The translations under genes were made by a program, and so were the position numbers. Positions 36,882 to 46,334 of a stretch of 64,000 nt of DNA are shown here, piece after piece; position 1 is the first letter of the stretch, and every line of letters starts with the position of its first letter. Source of the DNA: Gammaproteobacteria bacterium (GTDB lineage: Bacteria; Pseudomonadota; Gammaproteobacteria; SZUA-229); NCBI GenBank assembly GCA_029882215.1, contig JAOULC010000006.1:25774-89773 (forward strand), given 5' to 3'. Under the pieces are notes generated by a model that was not told the DNA's origin, made no database searches, and saw nothing but the letters and a program-made list of their open reading frames with translations.

Positions 36882-37112
36882 AAATGTGCTCTGTGGAAGA
36901 TACCGGCAGGTATTGAATAGACTGAATCCGGCTATTATATAACAAACATGCAGGAACAAACACGCAGGGGATTTCAGGGTTTATAATACGCGCTGACTAG
37001 TTCCGTATCAGCCTTGTCTGGTTTTAGAAACGCACTTGCCTTATTTTTTGTACCCGCCCAGAAATAAGCGGGTTATCAGCGCCAGCCAATGACTGCTATT
37101 GTCTAAAGCAGC

Positions 37113-37469
37113 TTATTCGCTATTAGACCAGTTATAACTGCGCAAGATACCGTTTTGATCAAAGCGCATCTGTAACAGTTTTAAGCGGGTATCTTTCATT
37201 CCCGGTAGCTGCCCTGAAGCATAAAAATACACCCACTCTTGCATCCGCTCACCCTCCATATTCATTGCCACACCCGTGCTCTTAGGGCTGCCGATTTTAG
37301 TCATCACCTGTGACTTGGTGGTCTCACCCACTTTAACCATGCTCTCAAATACCTGCATATCAAAATCACGCCCTATCTTGAGCGTACTGCAGCCGCTTAA
37401 CAGCACGATTAAAGACAGTGATGCAAACGAAATAAATTGGTATATTCTATGTTTATGAAATACTTTCAT
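37113..37469 (-). CDS. BamE/SmpA-like outer-membrane lipoprotein
   Basis: The 118 residues begin with a lipoprotein signal (helix SFASLSLIVLL, lipobox LSGC with Cys27). A SmpA/OmlA-like domain follows with VKVGETTKSQVMTKIGSPKSTG, the usual GxTkxqVxxxlGxP element. True BamE has a similar size, but neighbours give no Bam context and the rest is divergent, so this is a paralogue of unknown role. The mature protein should sit in the outer membrane because Ser, not Asp, follows the Cys. Confidence 0.8.
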   Translation of the reverse strand: MKVFHKHRIYQFISFASLSLIVLLSGCSTLKIGRDFDMQVFESMVKVGETTKSQVMTKIGSPKSTGVAMNMEGERMQEWVYFYASGQLPGMKDTRLKLLQMRFDQNGILRSYNWSNSE

Positions 37470-37963
37470 TACAGACCTCTGTTAAAGTCGAGTCAATTTA
37501 TCTGATACCAGTCTAACCAATCTGGTTTTATATGATCAGATATTACTCTTTTAAGTAAAATAAAACCCAAGTGCAAATACTAGCATAAGGCTTATATTTA
37601 TCATTGATAATTGTCCATTGTGAGCGTATTAACACATAACGACTTATAAAAAACTCGCTGGTTAATGCCAAGCCTGCTAGGATTATGGTATTAAAAAACA
37701 TGGCCAGCTGCAGCCTATACAGGAAGTAAATCATCATCAGCTAACTCACTGTTTTAGTAACTGAGTATTCCTATGAAAATGATCAAAAGGGGCTTACTGG
37801 GAGACAGCTTAATAACCTGAGTTCCGAAAACACTGATGAGGCACAATAAAGAAGAGTGAACAAACGATTTATCAACTTAACAATTAGCCGACAGCTAGAT
37901 AAGATGGTTCGAACAGAACTGCTTTCCGCTTGTCACACCGATATATACACCCGGAATTAAACA

Positions 37964-38362
37964 ATGAATAACATCAATAAATATGGAACAAAAGCAATTG
38001 TCTTAGCAGAAAATATCGGCCTGATTATCATTGCATTTGCTACTGTCATAGCGGTTGGAACGGAAGTTTATTCCATGATAGTTGCAAGAGCTGTCACACT
38101 AGCCGACCTGTTGCTGCTTTTCATATACCTCGAAGTACTGGCAATGGTGGCCATGTATCTTGATTCCGGAAAGCTACCGGTACGAATGCCGCTATACATT
38201 GCCATTGTTGCCCTAGCTCGCTACATGATTCTGGATATGAAAAGCATGGATAACTGGCGCATGCTGGGTGTATCGGGCGCCATATTATTAATTGCCATTG
38301 CCATTCTTGTCCATCGTTACGGCCATACCGTATATCCGTATAAAAAGGATGAGAACAGCTAA
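37964..38362 (+). CDS. PsiE-family membrane protein
   Basis: The 132-residue inner-membrane protein has four helices: NIGLIIIAFATVIAVGTEVY, ADLLLLFIYLEVLAMVAMYL, MPLYIAIVALARYMIL and VSGAILLIAIAILVH. The LEVLAMVAMYLDSGKLPVR segment is the PsiE signature. PsiE was named as phosphate-starvation inducible in E. coli; its function is unknown. No PHO box was identified before it, though a pst operon lies 20 kb away. Confidence 0.88.
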   Translation: MNNINKYGTKAIVLAENIGLIIIAFATVIAVGTEVYSMIVARAVTLADLLLLFIYLEVLAMVAMYLDSGKLPVRMPLYIAIVALARYMILDMKSMDNWRMLGVSGAILLIAIAILVHRYGHTVYPYKKDENS

Positions 38363-38612
38363 CAATACACTTGCCTGAAGATTAAAAAAGCCACTACAAT
38401 CATAATGAGCGTGAACAGTTTTGATGGCAGACACGATATTCAGGCATTAGCACAGACAAAGCCAGAACAAGACTATCGGTAAACCCTGAATCAGCATATC
38501 ACCAATCTAAATCAGTTTATCGCTTTTACTGTCACGCTAAACTGTTCCTACCGACTCGTAAGTTCTGCCACTCTGCCCTATGCGTGTTATGTTTTCTGCC
38601 TGGCTATCAGAT

Positions 38613-40553
38613 TTACTGGCCACGACGATTATTTTTGACGGCCATTGGTGGCATAGGACAATCCAGCATCATTGAAACCGCCCGTAGCATCTCTGCCTCA
38701 GCAGGCATCACAAGGTCATCATCAAGTATGCAGTCAATAAAGATTTCAAGAACATTACGTTTAATATCTGGTTTTAAACGGGAAACTTCCAGCATATCTT
38801 TACTAATAAGACTTAATTTACATTCAGACAAAGGAACAATGTCGAGATCTGTGTGTTTGAAGCGCGACATATGGCGCTTATAGACCTTATCAGGCGCTGC
38901 ATTTCGTCCTGCATATATAAGCAACGAGAGCAGTCGCTCTATCGAACTTAAAACACTTTTAATGTTTTTATACCTAGATAATTGTTTGGTCTTTATACGA
39001 TCCAGTAATTCGGCTCGCAAAATAGTCACAATAATAAACTCAAATAAATTTTTTTTATTGTCCAGTGCAGACAAACTGACACAGATATCGATGAATTTAT
39101 TTTTATCAGTAATACTAAGCCCTCGAAGAACAGGAAGGCTCAGTTCAATTAACGGTAAACGAATAGCGGCACCAATATTACAAAATTCAGGATAAAAACC
39201 TTTGGTCAGTGCAGCGATTCTCTCAGATTCTGAATCTTCAATTGCTGAAAAAGAAACCATTGACTGATCTTTCATTGAAGATAAAATCATCGCATAAAAT
39301 AATGCACGGGCGCTTTCAACATTATATGCCGCGAGATGAAGTTTGTCGGGTATAGTATTTAACAGGTCATGAGCCTGTAGCAGATGCTCTGGTTGCGGCT
39401 GACCGACTGAATCTGCCACTTCTTTATTAGTAATATTAACAGGGGTTTGTTGTTCTGAAAAAGATGATACATAGCTATTAACATGACTCTTTGATGCATC
39501 AATATCCTGGTTATGTAACGAGTTTCTATCCCTGATTTTATACTGTGGCAAAAAACCCGGCGAAATAGCGTTGATTCGTTCTGCTAATGGCGGGTGTGTT
39601 GCAAACCGCCCGTTTAAAGACATTGACTCGCAAAAACACATATGGGCGATATCTTCAGCTTTTTTTGATTGCAGATGCGAACCGGCTCCGTCGTACATAA
39701 TTGCTGTCAGCGCGCCGGCAATGCCGTCTTTGTTTCTTGTGTACTGTACTGATGAAGCATCTGCCAGAAACTCGCGCTGACGGGATACTGAAGCCCTGAT
39801 TAAGCGGCCAAAAAACAACCCCAGATATCCCGCAAGAAAAAGTCCTAAACCGATAAAGCCTGCAGCCGCACCAATAGAGTTAGATTTTTTTTGCTGATAT
39901 GAGCGCCGTCTTGAATGAAATAAGCCTCTCAACATTGATCGACCGATTTCACCAATCATAGTAATGCCATAAATAATACCGATCATGCGAACATTAAGCC
40001 GCATATCACCATGAAAGATATGACTGAACTCGTGACCAATCACACCTTGCAGCTGCTCACGATTCAGTTTATTCAGCGCTCCCTGAGTAACAACCATGGC
40101 CGTATTTTCAGCGGAAAGACCAGCAACAAACGCATTAATACCTTGCTCATTTTTTTGCACATAAAGCACCGGCATGATCACACCTGAAGCGATGGCCATT
40201 TCTTCTACAATGTTAATATAACGCTTTAATAGTTTATCCCCGCTGCTCATCTCAACTTGTGTTGCACCGGCATATTCTGCAACAGACGCGCCGCCATCAC
40301 GAATATCAAAATAAACAATTAGGTTACCAAATAAAATAACACCAAGAGTTATTGATGTAACAATGACAAATCGATTTGAAAGCCAGTACCCGGCCTGTAA
40401 CGGATTACGATATTCAAAAACCAGCCCATAGCCTGAAACAGATGCAAAAATAAGGTTAACGGCAATAACAATAGAAACGACAGCAAGTATAAAATACAAA
40501 ACCAGTAATCTGGTTTTGCGCCTTGCAAGATCCTGCCTTCCAAAAAAATCCAT
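38613..40553 (-). CDS. M48-family membrane metallopeptidase with C-terminal extension
   Basis: The 646-residue HtpX/Ste24-like zinc protease has two N-terminal helices (about 15-40 and 60-80) and the zinc motif HEFSH in VIGHEFSHIFHGDM. A further hydrophobic pair around residue 230 and the third ligand in REFLADA follow. After about residue 330 it has some 300 extra residues with no recognisable domain and low hydrophobicity. It adjoins a lemA gene 11 bases upstream, a common pairing in which LemA and the protease serve membrane quality control. Confidence 0.9.
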   Translation of the reverse strand: MDFFGRQDLARRKTRLLVLYFILAVVSIVIAVNLIFASVSGYGLVFEYRNPLQAGYWLSNRFVIVTSITLGVILFGNLIVYFDIRDGGASVAEYAGATQVEMSSGDKLLKRYINIVEEMAIASGVIMPVLYVQKNEQGINAFVAGLSAENTAMVVTQGALNKLNREQLQGVIGHEFSHIFHGDMRLNVRMIGIIYGITMIGEIGRSMLRGLFHSRRRSYQQKKSNSIGAAAGFIGLGLFLAGYLGLFFGRLIRASVSRQREFLADASSVQYTRNKDGIAGALTAIMYDGAGSHLQSKKAEDIAHMCFCESMSLNGRFATHPPLAERINAISPGFLPQYKIRDRNSLHNQDIDASKSHVNSYVSSFSEQQTPVNITNKEVADSVGQPQPEHLLQAHDLLNTIPDKLHLAAYNVESARALFYAMILSSMKDQSMVSFSAIEDSESERIAALTKGFYPEFCNIGAAIRLPLIELSLPVLRGLSITDKNKFIDICVSLSALDNKKNLFEFIIVTILRAELLDRIKTKQLSRYKNIKSVLSSIERLLSLLIYAGRNAAPDKVYKRHMSRFKHTDLDIVPLSECKLSLISKDMLEVSRLKPDIKRNVLEIFIDCILDDDLVMPAEAEMLRAVSMMLDCPMPPMAVKNNRRGQ

Positions 40554-40564
40554 TTTATATCCGC

Positions 40565-41155
40565 TTAATCAAAGGATACTTTAACGGCTTCTTTTTCTTG
40601 CGGGTTGGTTATTTCAAACATCTCGGCCGGCATAAACCGAAAGAACCCGGCAATGATATTATCAGGAAATTGTTCACATTTAGTGTTGTAACGCATCACT
40701 GCATCATTAAAAGCCTGACGGGCATAAGAAACTTTATTTTCTGTTGAGGTTAACTCTTCAAGCAGTTCAGATATTGTTGTATTCGCCTTAAGATCAGGGT
40801 AGCTTTCAGACAGCGCTAAAAAGCTGCCCATACTGGCACCTAAAGCCGTCTCTGCACCAATCAATGTTTTAATGGCAGTGGCATTATCGGGATGAGCCGC
40901 CGCATTCTTACCCGCAGATGCCGCTGAATTTCTCGCCTGAATAACAGCCTCCAGGGTATCGCTCTCATGCTGCATATATTTCTTTGCAGTTTCTACCAGG
41001 TTTGGAATTAACTCATAACGACGCTTGAGCTGGACATCAATCTGTGAAAAAGCATTTTTAAAGCGGTTTCTTAAACCAACCAGCGAGTTATAAATAGAAA
41101 TGAAGTATAACAGCACGACAGCAATAACAATCAAAGTAGCCCAGCTCGAAGACAT
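40565..41155 (-). CDS. LemA-family protein
   Basis: The 196 residues have an N-terminal membrane helix (TLIVIAVVLLYFISIYNSLV) and the four-helix LemA domain (RFKNAFSQIDVQLKRRYELIPNLV; YPDLKAN; ISYARQAFNDAV-like; NPQEKEAVKVSF). The N-terminus is thought to be outside with the domain in the cytoplasm, or the reverse, depending on species. Function is unsettled. It is co-transcribed with the M48 peptidase. Confidence 0.92.
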   Translation of the reverse strand: MSSSWATLIVIAVVLLYFISIYNSLVGLRNRFKNAFSQIDVQLKRRYELIPNLVETAKKYMQHESDTLEAVIQARNSAASAGKNAAAHPDNATAIKTLIGAETALGASMGSFLALSESYPDLKANTTISELLEELTSTENKVSYARQAFNDAVMRYNTKCEQFPDNIIAGFFRFMPAEMFEITNPQEKEAVKVSFD

Positions 41156-41321
41156 AGAGATATCCTTATATTTGTAATATGAACATTTAAAATATTGAAT
41201 ACAATATGCCAGCGCATAATATATTTAACAAGCTATTTTATGGTCTACTCGTGAAAATGAAAATTCAAGCTTTATTATAGAGGAGAGTAATTATAAAACT
41301 ATGACCAAAATTACTTGACCA

Positions 41322-41621
41322 CTACAGTGTATCTCCCAGATGTTTAATTCTCTAGCTGGAAAAATGAGGTCCATCAAATGTAATATCATAATTCCCTTTA
41401 CGCATCTTGTTGATATAGTCAAGATAACCTCTTGGTAATACAAGTTCAATCTTTTTGCCAATGTTCTGTGAAAGGTAACTCAGCAGCGAGGTATAAAGTT
41501 TCTGGGTCAGCTCCTTTGGATGTGTACGAGCAGAGATAAATTTCAGTGGCTCTGAAAATGTAATAGCTAATGGTAATGTGAGAAATAATAAAATAATAAA
41601 TTTTCGTAAAACTAAAATCAT
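41322..41621 (-). pseudogene. Remnant of a PhnD-like phosphonate/phosphite-type ABC binding protein
   Basis: The open part from ATG 41621 encodes 89 residues. It has a signal-like N-terminus (KFIILLFLTLPLAITFSEP) and the start of a PhnD-like periplasmic receptor (LYTSLLSYLSQNIGKKIELVL, KGNYDITFDGPHF). It stops at a TAG at 41352. Reading through that stop gives RIKHLGDTL before another stop, matching the family's continuation (HF-x-W-R-x-x-x-LG), so a Trp codon has mutated to TAG. The remaining two thirds of the gene is missing. Confidence 0.7.
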
Positions 41622-41822
41622 ATCTAAATCCGTGTATAAATATTAACATTATCTTTTGTATGGATAATAAAACATATCAGAAAATATAAGAAATGTTTTT
41701 GGTTGATATTCTTCATTAATGAATGACAAAATATTTAACGGGCAGGTATAGAGCAGAGGGAGTAACTAGAGTCAGAAGCCTTGAGTCTAAAACCTAAAGA
41801 TGCCTGACTGCGCTTAGAGTTG

Positions 41823-42527
41823 TTAATAAAAACTGTAATTAAAAACACCATCACCCTGATCACCATGCACCTGTGCATTAAAGGAGATGATGATGCGGTC
41901 TTTATCGCCAATATAGGGCATGGCCATGTGTTTGAGGTGTGACGGGAATACACATAGCACGCCCTCTTGCGGTTTTGAGTCGAAGGCTGTGTTTTGCAGA
42001 TATAGATTACCGGAATCCATGTAACCACCGCCAATCACATCCATCTGATGACTGTAAAAACGGGTAATGCCGTTCCTAGCACCGAGGGCTTTATTGCTCT
42101 CGCGTTTTTCATCGTCATCTACCTGCACATAATAAACACCGGACCAGGCGCAGTTACCATGTGTATGTGTTTCGTGATAACCGTGGCCGTTCTGGATCTG
42201 AAACCAGGCACCGACCACTTCCATGTTCATTTTTTTTGACTGGCTATGTTTCCAGATTTCAGCGTTCATCTGGCTGGAAATTTCAAAGACTGACTGCGAG
42301 ATAAAAGCAAACAACTGATTGAGTGCGGCATTGTCGTAGCGCATTAACAGATCATCACTACTGGAATAGATGGGCGCATCTGCAACCGCGTGGGTATCGT
42401 TACTTTTATGCTGGTAAAATAATTTAACTAATTCAGCGTTAACTGCTTCATGCTGTTCAAACTTTTTTCTCAGTAACGGCGTTGGCCACAGCATATGGAT
42501 GTTTGGGTTTTTAGTTTCTGTACTCAT
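41823..42527 (-). CDS. Putative 2-oxoglutarate/Fe(II) oxygenase (TIGR02466 type)
   Basis: The 234 residues have a double-stranded beta-helix pattern. HETHTHGN (about 116-123) supplies the first Fe(II) ligand pair, a later His lies in PSHLKHMAMPY, and Arg lies in DRIIISFNAQVHG for the oxoglutarate carboxylate. Other members are annotated as conserved hypotheticals with this fold. The gene starts 10 bases after the membrane gene of the cox cluster and may be its last member. What it oxidises is unknown. Confidence 0.75.
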   Translation of the reverse strand: MSTETKNPNIHMLWPTPLLRKKFEQHEAVNAELVKLFYQHKSNDTHAVADAPIYSSSDDLLMRYDNAALNQLFAFISQSVFEISSQMNAEIWKHSQSKKMNMEVVGAWFQIQNGHGYHETHTHGNCAWSGVYYVQVDDDEKRESNKALGARNGITRFYSHQMDVIGGGYMDSGNLYLQNTAFDSKPQEGVLCVFPSHLKHMAMPYIGDKDRIIISFNAQVHGDQGDGVFNYSFY

Positions 42528-42536
42528 TTTTATCCT

Positions 42537-43208
42537 TTACAAGGCAGTTACCGTGCGCTGATTATTACCTACCGCTAAAATAGCGACCATGCCCAGACTC
42601 ATACCGGTAAGCATTAAAGCGATCATCAGAGCGGCTGCAATAAACTGGTTGATATCATTGACGATCTGAGTGGCCATCGCCTCGCCGCCTAACATGCCGA
42701 TCAGCATACCGAGATTACATATAGTGTAAAGGTAAAACGTTTTTTGCAAACTCAGATCCGCACCGGGACGTAATTCTTTGACCGATAACATCGCCAGATT
42801 ACCACCGATAAACATGCCGATGTAGGTCCAGGGTGTGAGCTGAATTTTTTGCCATACCGGCCCCGGCCCCGACAGCAATGTCAGTGGCGTTGACTGACAC
42901 ATGGATAACAGGCTCAGTAATCCGGTTCGGCCAAGATCGGCATTACAGCCAAGCATCATACCTAAGCCACTCACAGCCAGCATAACGATGGCCATTTTTG
43001 TGTGGTGATGACCCTGTTCTTTTCTCAATAAGAACGCGCACAGCAAGGTAACAGGCAGACCAAAAACAGCTGTGATGAGCAATGCTGTTTGCATGTCAAG
43101 CGCGAGTAAGTAACAGGCCAGTATTACCTGCATCATGATCATGGCGCTGACCAGTTCTTTAGTTAATGGCATTAATGAAATGCTTTTACTCAATTTCCAG
43201 CGCCTCAT
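42537..43208 (-). CDS. Cox-cluster membrane protein of unknown function
   Basis: The protein is up to 223 residues with about six hydrophobic segments (for example MMQVILACYLLALDM, ALLITAVFGLPVTLLCAFLL, MAIVMLAVSGLGMMLG, LMIALMLTGMSLGMVAILA). It could correspond in position to the membrane protein CoxK of Oligotropha, but I cannot show homology. The start is uncertain: the first ATG overlaps the scaffold gene by 23 bases, and ATG 43172 or a TTG between them are alternatives. It lies within the unbroken cox run. Confidence 0.65.
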   Translation of the reverse strand: MRRWKLSKSISLMPLTKELVSAMIMMQVILACYLLALDMQTALLITAVFGLPVTLLCAFLLRKEQGHHHTKMAIVMLAVSGLGMMLGCNADLGRTGLLSLLSMCQSTPLTLLSGPGPVWQKIQLTPWTYIGMFIGGNLAMLSVKELRPGADLSLQKTFYLYTICNLGMLIGMLGGEAMATQIVNDINQFIAAALMIALMLTGMSLGMVAILAVGNNQRTVTAL

Positions 43209-43611
43209 CGAGTGCTTCCCATGCCAGCATCACACAACGCTTTCTGGCCGAGTGACCGCGCACCGCATCCAGTGCTGCTAAGTTGTCAGCGGGTCTGTCA
43301 TCAGCAGTAGCACCCTCAGCTGTAAACCAGTTTCGCATGGCTGCAACTAACTGATGCGCATCGGTTTTACTTTTGCCGCTGACTGTTTCGGTCATCATGG
43401 ACGCCGAGGCCAGGCAAACCGAACAACCACGGCCGCGGAACATCACTTTTGCTAATGTTTCGGCATCAAAATTCACACCGACATCGATATCATCACCACA
43501 ACGCGGATTACTGCCACGGCGCACAATATCGGCCTCGCTTAAATCACCACGGTTACGCGGATTGCGGTAGTGATCCATTAATACGTCTTTGTAAATACTG
43601 CTATTGCTCAT
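43186..43611 (-). CDS. SufU-like iron-sulfur scaffold / sulfur-transfer protein
   Basis: The 141 residues of the NifU-N/SufU fold carry the metal- and sulfur-binding positions NPRCGDDIDVG (Cys38, Asp40), GCSVCLAS (Cys62/65) and RKRCVMLAW near residue 125. SufU proteins accept persulfide sulfur from SufS-type desulfurases. Its start lies six bases after the desulfurase stop, so the pair surely works together. Within the cox operon, supplying the sulfido bridge of the Mo-S-Cu site is a reasonable inference. Confidence 0.88.
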   Translation of the reverse strand: MSNSSIYKDVLMDHYRNPRNRGDLSEADIVRRGSNPRCGDDIDVGVNFDAETLAKVMFRGRGCSVCLASASMMTETVSGKSKTDAHQLVAAMRNWFTAEGATADDRPADNLAALDAVRGHSARKRCVMLAWEALDEALEIE

Positions 43612-43617
43612 AAATAT

Positions 43618-44868
43618 TCAGCCCATCAACGCCTGTGCTGCATGGAGCGACTCGATTAAGGCATCGACATCATTCCGGTTGTTATAAGGGGCAAAGCTGG
43701 CTCTGGCTGTGGCCGCAATACCAAGCTGTTGCATTAATGGCTGGCAACAATGATGACCGGCGCGAATGGCAACACCCCGTTCACCGGCAATCTGGCCAAC
43801 ATCATGCGGGTGCACATCGGTTAAATTAAATGAAACAATACCGGCGCGTTGTTCTGCATCACGCGGGCCGTAAATTTCTACGTTATTTAATTTCGCCAAG
43901 CTGTCGAGCGCATATTGAGTAAGCTCTGTGACGTGGGCATGCATTGCGTGCATATCATGTTGTCTGATCCAGTTGACTGCTGCTGCAAACCCTAATGCAT
44001 CGGCCAGGTTTTGTGAGCCAGCTTCAAATTTTGTCGGGTATGGCATCCATATACTGTCACACTGACTGACATGATCGACCATGCCGCCACCGAGCAATAA
44101 CGGTTCCATTTGATTCAGCCGTTCGGCCTTACCATAAAGCGCACCGATACCATTTGGGCCAAACATTTTGTGTGCTGAGAAGACCAGAAAATCACAGTCC
44201 AGTTCAGTCACATCAACCGGCATATGCCCAACAGACTGAGCGGCATCGATCATTACAGCGATGCCCTGGCCGGCAGCTTTTGCACAAATTTCTTTTAGCG
44301 GATTAATAACACCCAGTACATTAGATACCTGCGTCAGGGCAATCAGTTTTGTGCTGGCATCGTACAGGCCGGTACAGTTTTCGAGATCCAGCGTGCCATC
44401 CTGATTTAGTTCAATAATGCGTAACCGTGCGCCATTGTCACGGCACAAAGCCTGCCAGGGTAAATAATTGGCGTGGTGTTCCATGCGCGTGAGCCAGATC
44501 TGATCGCCTTTATTCAGCCGCGGTCGTAACCAGCCTTGCGCCACCATGTTGATTGATTCGGTTGCCGAGCGGGTAAAGATCAGCTGATCACTGGCTGCGC
44601 CAATAAATTTTGCCAGCGTCCGGCGTGCAGTCTCATACAGCTGACTGGCATTTTCTGCCAGATCATACAGGCCACGATGTACCGGTGCATTATGCTGCCG
44701 GTAACAATCACTGATCGCATCGATGACTGCGTTAGGTTTTTGCGTGGTCGCCGCATTATCAAGATAGTGTAACGACTCACCCGCTGCTGCCAGCAAAGGA
44801 ACATCAGCCAGCACCGGTGCACTGTCAAACACATCAAAGGGTTTTATTTTCATAACAGGGTCAGACAA
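43618..44868 (-). CDS. SufS-type cysteine desulfurase
   Basis: The 416-residue PLP enzyme takes sulfur from cysteine as a persulfide. Seen: LDNAATTQKP, MEHHANYLPWQ, the PLP lysine in FSAHKMFGPNGIGALYG, and the catalytic cysteine in RAGHHCCQPLM (group II type, with an extra Cys). The frame opens at a TTG (44868); ATG 44853 is an alternative with a poorer upstream site. Position among CO dehydrogenase maturation genes suggests a dedicated sulfur source. A housekeeping Suf role cannot be excluded, but no sufBCD is near. Confidence 0.88.
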   Translation of the reverse strand: MSDPVMKIKPFDVFDSAPVLADVPLLAAAGESLHYLDNAATTQKPNAVIDAISDCYRQHNAPVHRGLYDLAENASQLYETARRTLAKFIGAASDQLIFTRSATESINMVAQGWLRPRLNKGDQIWLTRMEHHANYLPWQALCRDNGARLRIIELNQDGTLDLENCTGLYDASTKLIALTQVSNVLGVINPLKEICAKAAGQGIAVMIDAAQSVGHMPVDVTELDCDFLVFSAHKMFGPNGIGALYGKAERLNQMEPLLLGGGMVDHVSQCDSIWMPYPTKFEAGSQNLADALGFAAAVNWIRQHDMHAMHAHVTELTQYALDSLAKLNNVEIYGPRDAEQRAGIVSFNLTDVHPHDVGQIAGERGVAIRAGHHCCQPLMQQLGIAATARASFAPYNNRNDVDALIESLHAAQALMG

Positions 44869-44871
44869 AGC

Positions 44872-45690
44872 TTAGGCCTTAACCTGCTTAAGCTTTGCTT
44901 CCAGCATCAGCTTTTCCCGCATACGCATGCCTGTTCCCTGACGACGCACCATAACAATTTCGCTCATCACACAAAGCGCAATTTCTTCCGGAGTGACGGC
45001 ACCCAGATCAAGACCGGATGGTGCCATGACTCGCTGCAAATCTTTTCCGCTAAAACCTTCATGGCGTAAATAATCCATCACCAGGCGTGAGCGTTTACGG
45101 CTGGCAATCAGTGCAATGTATTCTGCTTTTGATGCTAACGCCCGTTTCATAGATTCATGATCACCTTTATGCTGGGTTGCAATCACCACATAATCACCGG
45201 CTTCCGGTAATAGCTGATCATAATCCAGATCGTCAGTGATTAATTTTTCTGCCGCCGGATATTTTTCCCAGCTAATGACAGCATCATTAACAATCACATT
45301 CATGCCCATTAAATCTGCCAGCTGGCAGATCACTTCTGAAACCCGGCCATGACCCATCAGCCACAAAGTAGGACGCGGCAAAACAGGTTCTACATAAACG
45401 CGCATACTGCCTCCACAGGGCATACCGGCACCCAGCACTTCATCGTCCAGATCAATATCAATGACTGTGCACTGACCACTTTCAATATTTTTAAGACCTT
45501 CTTCGCATGTCGTCGATTCAGCACAGCCGCCACCAATCCAGCCGGCCACAACCAGACCGTCTTTATCGATAACCGCTTTTGAGCCTGTCTTGGCCGAGAC
45601 TGAACCGGTGGTTTCGACCACGGTCGCAACTGCGTAGGGTTCACCCTTTTCACGCATCTCTTTTAATACATCAATAATTTCTTTAGCCAT
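44872..45690 (-). CDS. XdhC/CoxF-type molybdo-enzyme maturation factor
   Basis: The 272 residues have an XdhC N-terminal domain (AVATVVETTGSVSAKTGSKAVI, GWIGGGCAES with its Cys) and a Rossmann-like C-terminal domain (LWLMGHGRVSEVICQLADLMG). XdhC proteins bind molybdopterin, guide its sulfuration and hand it to the apoenzyme. CoxF of Oligotropha has similar length. It has the conserved Cys motif CGGSMRVYVEP. A second, larger XdhC-like protein is encoded two genes upstream. Confidence 0.87.
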   Translation of the reverse strand: MAKEIIDVLKEMREKGEPYAVATVVETTGSVSAKTGSKAVIDKDGLVVAGWIGGGCAESTTCEEGLKNIESGQCTVIDIDLDDEVLGAGMPCGGSMRVYVEPVLPRPTLWLMGHGRVSEVICQLADLMGMNVIVNDAVISWEKYPAAEKLITDDLDYDQLLPEAGDYVVIATQHKGDHESMKRALASKAEYIALIASRKRSRLVMDYLRHEGFSGKDLQRVMAPSGLDLGAVTPEEIALCVMSEIVMVRRQGTGMRMREKLMLEAKLKQVKA

Positions 45691-45722
45691 AACCTTCGTC
45701 TCTTTAATGCTTAACAGATTTA

Positions 45723-46334
45723 TCAGGCGGTTTCTTTGTTAGCCGCTGCGGTAAATACTGCATATTGTTCCGGCGTATCGAGATCGACCACCACATGATT
45801 ATTATTCATTTCAAAACTGCACACTTGTTGCGGATTTTTTTCGATCAGTTTTTTACAACCCAGATTACGCTCGCCGTTTAAAATAGCCTGACGATGCCGG
45901 TAGTCAAAAATAATCGGGTTACCGCGCTGACCTGAAAACGTCGGTACCAGAATGGAACCGTGACTGCGCTCGCCAAATGCATTTATCAAAACATTTACAT
46001 CAGCGGCCTGCAATAAAGGCTGATCGGATAAGCAGATCATCACCCCGTGACATTCTTTTTCCAGTGCTAACAAACCTTTGTAAACCGAAGTCATCTGGCC
46101 TTCACGATAGGCTTCGTTTTCAATCAGTCTAACTGGCAGACCCTCGAGTATCGCGCGTGTTTTATTTGCTTCGTGGCCAACTACCACTACAATTTCTTTT
46201 AAATCTGATGCCAGCAATGTTTCTGCTGTACGGCGTAACAGTGATTTGCCATCCACCATTAGCTCCAGCTTGTTGATCTCGCCCATGCGGCGTGATTCAC
46301 CGGCAGCTAATAAAATTGCAGACACGGTATTCAT
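45723..46334 (-). CDS. MocA/MobA-like molybdopterin nucleotidyltransferase
   Basis: The 203 residues have the nucleotide-binding opening AILLAAGESRRMG.. NKLEL, EGQMTSVYKGLLAL, and the LSDQPLL metal/nucleotide segment. These are typical of MocA, which makes molybdopterin cytosine dinucleotide, the cofactor form used by CO dehydrogenase and other xanthine-oxidase-family enzymes. It overlaps the upstream XdhC-YHS gene by four bases. The MocA reading rests on context and the LAAGxSxRMGxxK type motif. Confidence 0.85.
   Translation of the reverse strand: MNTVSAILLAAGESRRMGEINKLELMVDGKSLLRRTAETLLASDLKEIVVVVGHEANKTRAILEGLPVRLIENEAYREGQMTSVYKGLLALEKECHGVMICLSDQPLLQAADVNVLINAFGERSHGSILVPTFSGQRGNPIIFDYRHRQAILNGERNLGCKKLIEKNPQQVCSFEMNNNHVVVDLDTPEQYAVFTAAANKETA

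Noticed and set aside
37543..37737. 64-codon minus-strand ORF
   Set aside because: No ribosome binding site, no recognisable family, AT-rich and placed in a gap; probably chance.
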